Shown piece after piece: positions 15,085 to 23,600 of a stretch of DNA of 41,767 nucleotides (positions within the stretch are counted from its first letter, which is position 1; each line of letters opens with the position of its first letter). The DNA comes from an uncultured Bacteroidota bacterium (GTDB taxonomy: Bacteria > Bacteroidota > Bacteroidia > AKYH767-A > JABDAW01). A program made the position numbers and the translations under genes. The notes below the pieces were generated by a model, which ran no database searches, was not told the DNA's origin, and was given only the letters and a program-made list of their open reading frames with translations. The DNA lies in assembly GCA_903911135.1 (NCBI GenBank), contig CAIWCG010000211.1, positions 1 to 41,767 of the forward strand. The letters are read 5' to 3'.

Positions 15085-15412
15085 CGAGAACTTGCCGAAA
15101 CGTCTTAAAAAAGATTTTTTGGATCATGAAATCTACCACATTAGAGATATGGGCTGGAATGGTATTTCAAACGGGAAACTGCTTGAATTAATGCTTTCCA
15201 ACAAGTTTGATGCGTTATTGACCTTTGATAGAAACCTGCGTTATCAGCAGAATTTTGCGAAGTATTCGATCACCGTTTTTGTCTTGAATGCACCGGATAA
15301 TTCTTATGATACCTTAAAGGAATTGGCTCCTGCCATAAAAGAAATTATGAACGAAAATCTTTTGCCCGGTCCTATCGAGATAAAGGCCATCAAAACCCAA
15401 TCAGGAAATTAA
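15068..15412 (+). CDS. DUF5615 PIN-like toxin
   Basis: The 114-residue protein begins MKLLLDENLPKRL, the DUF5615 signature; Asp6 and Glu7 fit the first acidic residues of PIN-like nucleases. A second acidic cluster follows in DALLTFDRNLRYQQNF, as expected for this fold. I preferred ATG 15068 over 15056 because it starts exactly at the family N terminus. The start overlaps the antitoxin's last codons. PIN-domain toxins are usually metal-dependent RNases, but the activity of DUF5615 proteins is not established to my knowledge. The C-terminal tail (LLPGPIEIKAIKTQSGN) is polar. Confidence 0.85.
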   Translation: MKLLLDENLPKRLKKDFLDHEIYHIRDMGWNGISNGKLLELMLSNKFDALLTFDRNLRYQQNFAKYSITVFVLNAPDNSYDTLKELAPAIKEIMNENLLPGPIEIKAIKTQSGN

Positions 15413-15498
15413 TCAAATTCACGGTTATATAAACATGCTTATTGGCCATGTACAAGCATTTGTTTGTATAGTCATACCTTATATATATAGGCAATGTC

Positions 15499-15506
15499 TA
15501 TTTTTG
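15499..15506 (+). promoter_or_regulatory. -7 promoter box of the choice-of-anchor-like protein gene
   Basis: TATTTTTG fits TAnnTTTG and lies 28 bases before the ATG at 15535. The -33 position is not convincing. Confidence 0.45.
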
Positions 15507-15534
15507 CCGCGAATAAATATAATAAAACATCACA

Positions 15535-16374
15535 ATGAAAAGAACAGTACTAATCACAGCAATTTTTGTCGCCTTGTGTGCGACATTTATTTTCGATGGC
15601 TTGCATCAGTCAGCCACATCACACGTAACCGGAGCACCATCAGGCAGAGCCGGAGACCCAGCAGGTGGAGGGGCCACCTGTTCCGGAAACATGTGCCATT
15701 CGGGAGGAGCCCTTTCCTTGGCAGGCTTGATAACAACCAATGTTCCGGCTTCAGGCTATGTTCCGGCAACCGTTTACAACATTACCGCCACGGTTACCCT
15801 TCCAGGCAATCAGCGCTTTGGCTTCGAAATCAGCCCTCAAAATGCCACAGGAACATTCATGGGAGTCTTGATTGCCGGACCAGGTTCGCAGCTTACACAA
15901 CTGAACACCCATTACATCACGCATGATTCCGTCAGTACGGTAAGCACCAATACCAAAACATGGAATTTCACTTGGAAATCACCTGTTGCCGGTAGTGGAC
16001 CAGTTACTTTTTTCGGTTGTTTCAATGCTACCAACAACAACAACCAGAACAGTGGTGATACCATCATCCGAACCGCTACAGTAGTTCAGGAAACTGCTGC
16101 CACAGGCATGGCAAGCATCAGCAATGCAGCTGTGGTTTCCATCTTCCCCAACCCATCGAATGGAATAATCAATGTTGATTTCGGCTTTGCAGAGGCTACT
16201 GGTGAATTCCGTATCATGGATGTAACGGGCAAAATGGTTTTCAACACCCTCATCAACGAAACTTCCGGCATCAAAAACATCGATGCTTCCCAACTGAAGA
16301 ATGGGATTTACTTTTACGAGCTGACTTCGAATGGTCAAATTCTGAAGAACGGTAGGATTGCCATCTTGAAATAA
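15535..16374 (+). CDS. Secreted type IX cargo protein with choice-of-anchor-V/reeler-like domain
   Basis: The 279-residue protein has an N-terminal signal (MKRTVLITAIFVALCATFIF) and a domain opening GAPSGRAGDPAGGGATCSGNMCHSGG. That opening (in parts: GAPSGRAGDPAGGGATC and CSGNMCHSGG) is typical of choice-of-anchor-V proteins. Cys49, Cys54 and His55 form a C-X4-C-H motif that could bind haem or metal, or Cys49 and Cys54 could make a disulphide. The beta-domain continues to about residue 190 (RFGFEISPQN, TWNFTWKSP, TFFGCFNATNNN). The type A sorting module runs from about 200 (VSIFPNPSNGIINVDF, FRIMDVTGKMVF, NGIYFYEL, KNGRIAILK). A large hairpin follows 12 bases after the stop. Confidence 0.85.
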   Translation: MKRTVLITAIFVALCATFIFDGLHQSATSHVTGAPSGRAGDPAGGGATCSGNMCHSGGALSLAGLITTNVPASGYVPATVYNITATVTLPGNQRFGFEISPQNATGTFMGVLIAGPGSQLTQLNTHYITHDSVSTVSTNTKTWNFTWKSPVAGSGPVTFFGCFNATNNNNQNSGDTIIRTATVVQETAATGMASISNAAVVSIFPNPSNGIINVDFGFAEATGEFRIMDVTGKMVFNTLINETSGIKNIDASQLKNGIYFYELTSNGQILKNGRIAILK

Positions 16375-16386
16375 ACTGGCATTTTA

Positions 16387-16441
16387 GGAACCATAGGCTG
16401 AAAATTGTTCGGATCAGGAACGATTTTCAGCCTAACGTTCC
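16387..16441. terminator. Long inverted repeat downstream of the cargo gene (possible terminator)
   Basis: TAGGCTGAAAATTGTTC (16394-16410) pairs with GAACGATTTTCAGCCTA (16418-16434) with one G-T wobble. An outer helix GGAAC/GTTCC (16387-16391 and 16437-16441) extends it. A T-run does not follow directly, so termination is likely from position but not certain. It separates the cargo gene from nuoI. Confidence 0.6.
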
Positions 16442-16492
16442 AAATATTTTCAATAAATGGTTTTAATCATTTTCTTTTTATCCATATTTTTT

Positions 16493-16500
16493 TATTTTTG
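16493..16500 (+). promoter_or_regulatory. -7 promoter box for nuoI-J-K-L
   Basis: TATTTTTG fits TAnnTTTG and is 24 bases before the ATG at 16525. It suggests that this partial nuo cluster has its own promoter. The -33 element is not clear. Confidence 0.45.
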
Positions 16501-16524
16501 CTCCGCTAAAAAAGGCAAAATTAG

Positions 16525-17079
16525 ATGGAAGCATTAAGTAACAGGTCGGTACAGGTAAAGAAAAGGAAGATGACGTTTGTGGAAAAACTGTATCTCCCTG
16601 CAATATTAAACGGACTGCGGATAACGATGAAGCACTTCTTCAAAAAGACCGTTACCATCCGTTACCCAGAAAAGACAAGACCTTTTGCCCCCGTTTTCAG
16701 AGGCAAACACATATTGAAATTGGACGACAAGGGTGCAGAAAGATGCACTGCCTGCGGTCTATGCGCCGTGGCATGTCCTGCCGAAGCAATAACAATGGTT
16801 GCCGCAGAAAGAAAACCTGGAGAGGAAAATTTATACCGAGAAGAAAAATATGCTGAAGTATATGACATCAACATGCTTCGATGCATTTTCTGCGGACTAT
16901 GTGAAGAGGCCTGCCCAAAAGAGGCTATTTTCCTTACACCTGAAACAGTTCCTGCCATGTATAACCGAAAGGATTTCATCTATCACAAAGACCGTTTGGT
17001 AGAAAAGAAAGACCATAGTATAGACATTACCAAAAGGCAAACACCAGGAACCACTCACCCTACAAACCCTACAGCATAA
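16525..17079 (+). CDS. nuoI: NADH-quinone oxidoreductase subunit I
   Basis: The 184-residue protein carries two 4Fe-4S ferredoxin motifs: CTACGLCAVAC with Cys74, 77, 80 and 84 plus a later Pro, and CIFCGLCEEAC with Cys120, 123, 126 and 130. In complex I these hold clusters N6a and N6b, passing electrons from the peripheral arm towards N2 and quinone. The pattern CTxCGLC...ACP with YDINMLRCIFCGLCEEACP (19 residues) and the following EAIFLTPE is specific to NuoI. It is the first gene of a truncated cluster; nuoJ begins 6 bases later. The nuoA-H genes that normally precede it are not present. Confidence 0.95.
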   Translation: MEALSNRSVQVKKRKMTFVEKLYLPAILNGLRITMKHFFKKTVTIRYPEKTRPFAPVFRGKHILKLDDKGAERCTACGLCAVACPAEAITMVAAERKPGEENLYREEKYAEVYDINMLRCIFCGLCEEACPKEAIFLTPETVPAMYNRKDFIYHKDRLVEKKDHSIDITKRQTPGTTHPTNPTA

Positions 17080-17085
17080 CATATT

Positions 17086-17598
17086 ATGGCACCATACTTT
17101 TTTTATTTCCTAGCTTTCTTATCCATCCTTAGCGCTTTGATGGTTGTTTTCAGCAAAAACCCTGTTTACAGTGTTTTATATTTAGTAATAACTTTTTTTT
17201 CCATTGCCGGGCAATACATATTACTGAACGCCCAGTTTCTTGCAGCAGTTCATGTCATTGTTTATGCAGGAGCCATCATGGTTCTGTTTCTTTTTGTGGT
17301 AATGCTTTTGAATCTCAATAAGGAACTGGAACCACATAAATCCTCTCTATTGAAACTTTCAGGCGTTATTGCTGCAGGGTTGCTCTTGGTAACCATTGTC
17401 GGTTCTTATAGAGGTGCTGCAGTTCAAGTAGTAGGTAGCGCCATGGATACTCCCACTTACGACAACCAAATTGGATTAGTGAAAAATTTAGGTAAGGTTT
17501 TATTCGGCGATTTCTTGTTGCCTTTCGAAATATCTTCTGTTCTGTTCTTGTCGGCCATGGTTGGCGCTGTAATGCTTGGAAAAAAGGACAAGGTTTAG
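17086..17598 (+). CDS. nuoJ: NADH-quinone oxidoreductase subunit J
   Basis: The 170-residue membrane protein has about five transmembrane segments, as expected for NuoJ, a core subunit of the complex I membrane arm. The segment NAQFLAAVHVIVYAGAIMVL (residues 45-64), with the alternating small residues and pi-bulge region of TM3, is the family signature. It is followed by FLFVVMLLNLNKE. The C terminus ends in a hydrophobic helix and a short basic tail (GKKDKV). It lies 6 bases after nuoI and 27 before nuoK. Confidence 0.93.
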   Translation: MAPYFFYFLAFLSILSALMVVFSKNPVYSVLYLVITFFSIAGQYILLNAQFLAAVHVIVYAGAIMVLFLFVVMLLNLNKELEPHKSSLLKLSGVIAAGLLLVTIVGSYRGAAVQVVGSAMDTPTYDNQIGLVKNLGKVLFGDFLLPFEISSVLFLSAMVGAVMLGKKDKV

Positions 17599-17625
17599 TA
17601 TTCATTTTTATTAAAAATATAGCTT

Positions 17626-17949
17626 ATGCTAACTCAAACATTAAAAACAATCCCCATAGAACACTATATCTATTTAAGTTCAATACTGTTTGCAATAGGT
17701 GTTTTAGGAGTACTGATAAGACGAAATGCCATCATCATCTTCATGTCCATTGAGTTGATGCTTAACGCAGTAACCTTGTTATTGGCCGCTTTTTCCACCT
17801 ATCGTTCGGATGCTGCGGGACAAGTTTTTGTTTTCTTCATCATGGTGGTGGCAGCGGCAGAAGTGGCTGTAGGATTGGCAATCATAGTGATGATTTTTAG
17901 AAATATCAAGTCCATTGATATTAATTTGTTGAATAAATTGAAGTGGTAG
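17626..17949 (+). CDS. nuoK: NADH-quinone oxidoreductase subunit K
   Basis: The 107-residue protein has three transmembrane helices and the two buried glutamates of NuoK: Glu43 in SIELMLNAV and Glu79 in [11 protein letters not shown]. These belong to the antiporter-like proton path of the membrane arm. Length and topology are normal. Its stop codon is two bases before the nuoL ATG at 17952, so the two genes are translationally coupled or nearly so. Confidence 0.95.
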   Translation: MLTQTLKTIPIEHYIYLSSILFAIGVLGVLIRRNAIIIFMSIELMLNAVTLLLAAFSTYRSDAAGQVFVFFIMVVAAAEVAVGLAIIVMIFRNIKSIDINLLNKLKW

Positions 17950-17951
17950 TT

Positions 17952-19862
17952 ATGATACAGAACGCTTGGCTAATACCCATTTTTCCTTTAATAGGTTTTA
18001 TTATCCTAGGATTAGGAAACAATAAAATCTCCAAAACACTTGCCGGAATAATAGCCTCCTGTGCAGTTTTGGCATCATTCATTATAGGCATCTCTATCCT
18101 TCCCGGGTTTTTAAATGGAGAAACAAAAGCCACGACCATCAACTTATTTGATTGGATAAATGCTGGTGCGATGCACATCTCCTTTTCATTTTTAATCGAT
18201 CAGCTTTCGTTGCTGATGATCTTGATCATCACGGGTGTAGGCTTCTTGATTCACATCTATTCTATCGGTTATATGCACGATGACGAAGGCTTTAATAGAT
18301 TCTTTGCCTATTTGAACTTATTCGTGTTCTCTATGCTTTTGCTGGTTATGGGTTCCAATTATGTCATCATGTTCATCGGTTGGGAAGGTGTAGGTTTATG
18401 TTCTTATCTGCTTATCGGTTTCTGGTTCAAGAATCAGGATTATAACGATGCTGCCAAGAAAGCTTTCATCATGAACAGAATCGGAGATTTAGGTTTCCTT
18501 TTAGGTATTTTCCTGATTTATCAAACCTTCCATTCCGTCAGTTTTGCTGAAGTTTTCGAAGGTGCAAAAGGATTTTCTTCTGGTGACACAATAATCGTTG
18601 CAATAACTCTTTTATTATTTGTTGGAGCCATGGGAAAAAGTGCCCAATTGCCTTTATACACATGGCTACCTGATGCCATGGCAGGCCCTACTCCAGTCTC
18701 TGCATTGATACATGCTGCAACTATGGTTACCGCTGGAATTTACATGATAGCCCGTAGCAATATACTATATACATTGGCACCAATGACCCAAACTGTGGTA
18801 TTGTTCGTTGGTTTGGCAACTGCCTTTTTTGCCGCTACCATCGGTTTATTTCAGAATGACATCAAAAAAGTTTTGGCCTATTCTACCGTCAGTCAATTGG
18901 GCTATATGTTTGTGGCATTGGGTGTCGGGGGATATACCAGTGCCATGTTTCATTTGACGACGCATGCATTTTTCAAAGCCCTGTTGTTTTTGGGTGCAGG
19001 CAGTGTCATTCATGCCATGAGCGGCGAACAGGACATCAGGAAAATGGGTGGCCTAAGGAAATATCTGCCCATCACATTCATGACATTTCTTATCGGAACA
19101 CTTGCCATTTCGGGCGTACCGCCATTTGCAGGTTTCTTTAGCAAGGACGAGATTCTTGCACTCACCATTGGGCCATATGCCAATGCCATTTTCATCATCT
19201 TGAGCTTCACTTCGGTGATGACCGCATTGTATATGTTCCGATTGTTTTTCTTGACTTTTTATGGAACCTTCAGAGGCACCGATGCACAACAGCACCACCT
19301 GCATGAAAGCCCAAAGACCATTACCATTCCATTGATGGTTTTAGCCTTATTGTCCACAGTAGGTGGGTTTCTGGGTATGCCTGCCATTATGGGCAAAACT
19401 CATTTCCTGAACAATTACCTGGCTCCGATATTCGATTTTTCAAACATTAAGAACGAACCCGTTCATCCATCCGAATTTGCAGAATATGCCATCATCATCG
19501 TGGCTGTGGTGGTGTTGCTGGGAATTATTTTATGGGGATTGAACCGTTACAACAAAAACCAATCGGTACCTCCGGCTGATGACGTGAAAGTGTCGCCGAT
19601 ACGAAATCTCATCTACCATAAATATTATATCGACGAGATTTATGACGCCATCATTATAAAGCCATTGAATGGATTTGGTCGAATGTTCAATAAGGTATTG
19701 GAGAACGAAATCATCGATGGAATGGTAAATGGCATCGGAAAAACTGTAATTTGGAGCGGCAAAACTCTAAGATTGGTGCAAACAGGGGCCATCGGGTTCT
19801 ACATTTTTGCCATGGTGGCCGGCATCATCCTCATTTTGCTTTACAATCTGTTTATGGTATAA
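17952..19862 (+). CDS. nuoL: NADH-quinone oxidoreductase subunit L
   Basis: The 636-residue antiporter-like subunit has the full NuoL fold, including the C-terminal lateral helix region. Key segments are MFIGWEGVGLCSYLLIGFW (proton-channel Glu), GAMGKSAQLPLYTWLPDAM (conserved Lys), GPTPVSALIHAATMVTAG and the HAFFKALLFLGAG region. I start at ATG 17952 instead of GTG 17943, because the latter overlaps the nuoK stop and adds only three residues. Normally nuoM and nuoN follow directly. Here the gene is followed by a 797-base repeat-bearing spacer and a secreted-protein gene, so the operon is interrupted. Confidence 0.95.
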   Translation: MIQNAWLIPIFPLIGFIILGLGNNKISKTLAGIIASCAVLASFIIGISILPGFLNGETKATTINLFDWINAGAMHISFSFLIDQLSLLMILIITGVGFLIHIYSIGYMHDDEGFNRFFAYLNLFVFSMLLLVMGSNYVIMFIGWEGVGLCSYLLIGFWFKNQDYNDAAKKAFIMNRIGDLGFLLGIFLIYQTFHSVSFAEVFEGAKGFSSGDTIIVAITLLLFVGAMGKSAQLPLYTWLPDAMAGPTPVSALIHAATMVTAGIYMIARSNILYTLAPMTQTVVLFVGLATAFFAATIGLFQNDIKKVLAYSTVSQLGYMFVALGVGGYTSAMFHLTTHAFFKALLFLGAGSVIHAMSGEQDIRKMGGLRKYLPITFMTFLIGTLAISGVPPFAGFFSKDEILALTIGPYANAIFIILSFTSVMTALYMFRLFFLTFYGTFRGTDAQQHHLHESPKTITIPLMVLALLSTVGGFLGMPAIMGKTHFLNNYLAPIFDFSNIKNEPVHPSEFAEYAIIIVAVVVLLGIILWGLNRYNKNQSVPPADDVKVSPIRNLIYHKYYIDEIYDAIIIKPLNGFGRMFNKVLENEIIDGMVNGIGKTVIWSGKTLRLVQTGAIGFYIFAMVAGIILILLYNLFMV

Positions 19863-20071
19863 ATGTATCAGGCTGACTTTCATTCAGTCTGATACTGTTT
19901 ACACCCACTCAATTTTTTATAAAGTCGATTAGTTTTGGCTTGGCTGTTGACTAAGACCTCTGTTTATGGCTTTAGAACTTCTATGTTTTTTTTCAAATCT
20001 TTTCTCTTTTTAAAGAATCTCAAGCTAAAAATGGCTCGTTGCTGCAATAAATATATACTTTTAGGGCGCAA

Positions 20072-20281
20072 GGCACCTTGCAGACCAATCGGAATATAGT
20101 TATCGGTCTGCCAGGCACCTTGCTGACCAATGGGAATATAGTTATTGCTCTGCCGAGCACCTTGCAGACCAATCGGAATATAGTTATTGGTCTGCCAAGC
20201 ACCTTGCAGACCAATCGGAATATAGTTATTGGTCTGCCAGGCACCTCGCAGACCAATCGGAATATATATATTGCTCTGCCG
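20072..20281. repeat. Tandem array, 42-bp unit, 5 copies
   Basis: Units start at 20072, 20114, 20156, 20198 and 20240 and are each close to GGCACCTTGCAGACCAATCG followed by GAATATAGTTAT and a GTCTGCC block. Differences are single bases. A decayed flank (GGACATATTTGG) follows. It lies in the spacer 19863-20659 after nuoL, 72 bases before element A copy 2. The first 200 bases of the spacer (19863-20071) are AT-rich with no gene. Confidence 0.97.
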
Positions 20282-20353
20282 GACATATTTGGTTGAACAT
20301 TACCAAAATTTTGAGCTTTGGCAATTTTCAATGATTTACTTGCTAAAAGCCAA

Positions 20354-20482
20354 TTCGAGTTACCTGCCGTCAAATCTAGCCCCGATAGTAGCGGCAGCCC
20401 GCTGCCTTGTGTCGGTAATGGGGATGCAGCGGCTACAGCGGATAGCGGGACGTAGATGATACGAGAAGATGCCATAGGCTTC
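20354..20482 (+). repeat. Dispersed intergenic element, subfamily A, copy 2
   Basis: The core CTAGCCCCGATAGTAGCGG through GCGGATAGCGGGACGTAG matches copies 1 and 3 almost base for base; changes are confined to the predicted loop (CTTGTGTCGGTAATGGGGAT) and the flanks. The 5' end carries TACCTGCC and the 3' end ATACGAGAAG...TAGGCTTC, the ends shared by A and B. It lies 3' of the 42-bp array in the same orientation as the other plus-strand copies. Confidence 0.8.
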
Positions 20483-20605
20483 AAAAAATGAATGTCAAGA
20501 TGGTTATTGTCATTAAAATTTGTTTGAGCCAACCAAAATTTCCTGCAACCGTCTATGATTTTACAACGATGAAATAGTGTGATTTTAAGAAATTATTGGA
20601 AAATA

Positions 20606-20636
20606 TTGTCAGGATTAAATCATTATTGTATATTTG
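20606..20636 (+). promoter_or_regulatory. Promoter of the 1533-residue cargo gene
   Basis: TTG (20606-20608), a 20-base spacer and TATATTTG (20629-20636) match the phylum's consensus. The first ATG at 20660 lies 23 bases beyond. Confidence 0.65.
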
Positions 20637-20659
20637 TGCCCTCAAACTGAACATGTTAA

Positions 20660-23600
20660 ATGAAAATAAATAGAATGAAAATAAATATACAAAAAACGAT
20701 GATGTTCGCGGGCATGGCTTTGCTTGTGATATGTCTTACCAATTCGGTTTTTTCTCAACCCCTTTTTACACCTTATACGATTACCCGGACGACAGGAATC
20801 ACCTTCAATTCGATCATGTCCACTGGAACTACGCCTAACTCGACTGTTGGCTGGAGGGCTGGGAATACCGGTACGGATGATAACATGACCAATGCGATTT
20901 CGGACCCTACCGGCAGTTGGACTTTTGATTATGATAATGCTTCCAGGACTGCAGTTCTGATTTCAACGAATGGTTTTGTAACTTTCAATACCGGTACATC
21001 GGCCTCTGGTTCAGGTGGTTGGCCTTATGGTTATGTAAACTCTCCATATTGGTCGAATAATAGTGTTGGACAATCAGTTGGTCCTTTTTATGATGATATC
21101 GTTTGTTCGGCAGGTTCCAATCCTTATACGCAAACAGCATTGGATTCGTCGATAAAATATCAGTTTTCGGGTCTTAGTGGCAATCGGGTTTTGACGGTGG
21201 AATGGCATGAAATGGGGCATTTCGCCTCTTCTACCTGCCATATGAGCTTTCAAGTGAAATTCTATCAGGTGGATAATCGAATTGAGTTCATTTATGGAAA
21301 CATGGTTCCAGGAAATGCTGGGCACTCCTACTCTTGCGGATTGAATTCCCTGACCACTTCTACCTCATCAACGCAATACTTATTGACCCAACAAACTGTA
21401 AATAGCACCTCTTTTAGTTCAACAGCCCAGGATAATTTAACATCTACCCCTGCAAGTTATACGATGATTGTTTTTTCGAGGAGCACTACTGATGTGGGAA
21501 TCTATGCAGTTTCTCCACCATTGTCAAATCAGTGTAATTATTCCTCATCGGTATCAGTGGTTGATTCCATCAGGAATTATTCCGCTACAGCATTGGATTT
21601 TTCAGCCCATCCTGTAACAGTGAAGGATTCCATTTGGGGAGCCGTCAATACTGTTTTGACTTATACCATTTCAAATAATAGTCTAAATAGCAGTGCACCA
21701 TTGGCTGCAGGAGCCGCTATGGCTGTCCCCATGGGAACAATAAACATGACAGCCGGTGGCACCTATAATTTTAAATCGTGGGCCTATTTCAATAGTGGAC
21801 CAAATACGGATCAAAATCATAATAATGATACCTCGTCTACTACGTTTTATGTTTCCACAGTTACTGCAACAGCAGCAAATCCAACTATTTGTTCTGGAGG
21901 AAATACGACATTAACGGCAACAACACCGGGATTTACACATGTGTTTCCAATAACCTACGCACCTGTTACCTTAACATCTCCCACTACGATTACTTTGGCA
22001 AATGATGGATTTTCAAATCCTATGGTTCCAATAGGATTTAACTTTAAATACTTTTGCAATAACTATGATCACTTAGCTGTCAGCGCCAATGGTCTTTTGT
22101 CTTTTTCTGCGTATTATACCGATTACCTAAATCCAGTTTTACCAAGTAATGTCTATAATAACCTAATTGCTTTTGCTTGGACGGATTTGAACAATCCTAC
22201 CAGTGGCACCATTTCCTATCAAACCATGGGAACTACACCTAATCGTCAGTTTATAGTTAATTTCAATAGTGTTTCAGTATTTGGCACAACAAATATAACG
22301 ACTCAAGTTATCCTTTATGAAACAACTAACCTCATTGAAATTCACGAAAATACAGTTCCATATCATAACTACACCCAAGGAATTGAAGACTCTACCGGTT
22401 TAGTATCATACAGCCCACCAAATAGAAATAATCTATATTGGTCCGCTTCAAATGATGCTTACCAATTTACATCTTGTCCCACTTATAGTTGGTCTCCTGG
22501 TGCAACCTTAAACGATTCTACAAGTGCAACCCCAATCGCGTCACCTACAACAACTACAACATATACTGTTACTCTTAATCCTGGAAGCGCTTGCACAAAA
22601 ACAGCTACTGTAACGGTAACCGTAACTCCAGCGATGGGTAGTATTGGAGCCATATCTGGAGACACTATCGTATGCCAAAACCAACAAAGTCTTTCCTATT
22701 ATATTGCTCCAGTTACCAATGCAAATAGTTATCAATGGGATATATCAAATATCACCGGAGCCGGATTCAGTTATAATACCAATTCGGATTCTGTTGTTAT
22801 TTATATGGGAAGTAATTCTGGTATTTATACTATAAGAGTACGAGCATATAATTCTGCTTGTAATTCATATACTTCTTGGGTATCACAAACGATTTATATA
22901 ATTGGTGGAGTCTCAGGCCAATGGGTTGGTGGTCACGACAATGATTGGTTCAAGGCTGTTAACTGGTGCGGAGCAATTCCTACTTCTACGACTGATGCTG
23001 TTATAGATGCTGCATTAGCAATAAACACTCCATCGTATAACATGAACATGCCTGTGATTAATGCAAGTGGAGCAGTTTGTAATAATATTAACATATATGG
23101 TGACGGAGAAACGTTTACCATTAATGGAACTTATAATTTAGATGTTTGGGGTGATTGGGTGAATGGAATTAATGGCACGAGTTCTGCATTCGTTCCAAAT
23201 AACAGCACAGTAACCTTTAAAGGAAATACACCTATTCAATTCATCAATGGAGCTATACCTACCACTTTTCATAATATTACCGTTAATAGAGGTTCTGATA
23301 CAACTACTGTATTAGAGAATGTTGGTGGTAATTTTTATCCAACCACGGTTACAATGAATGGCAATCTTTCTCTAATCAATGGCCTTTTCCGCATCTCTGA
23401 ACCATCTTCTGTTGTTCAATTTACATCTGCTCCTACCATTCCATCAACCTCTGGTTTGGAATTGAATGGTGGAACAGTTACTCCTGGAAACTACACTATT
23501 ACCAATCAGGGCTTATTTAGAATGACAACCTATTCTTCAAATATCTCTATAGGAACATCTGCCAATAATTCATTCATTACTTCCGGCACTTCCGCACTTA

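Noticed and set aside
20072-20281. CRISPR array
   Set aside because: The 42-bp units are repeated throughout, with no unique spacers between repeats, and no cas genes are present. The same holds for the other eight arrays.
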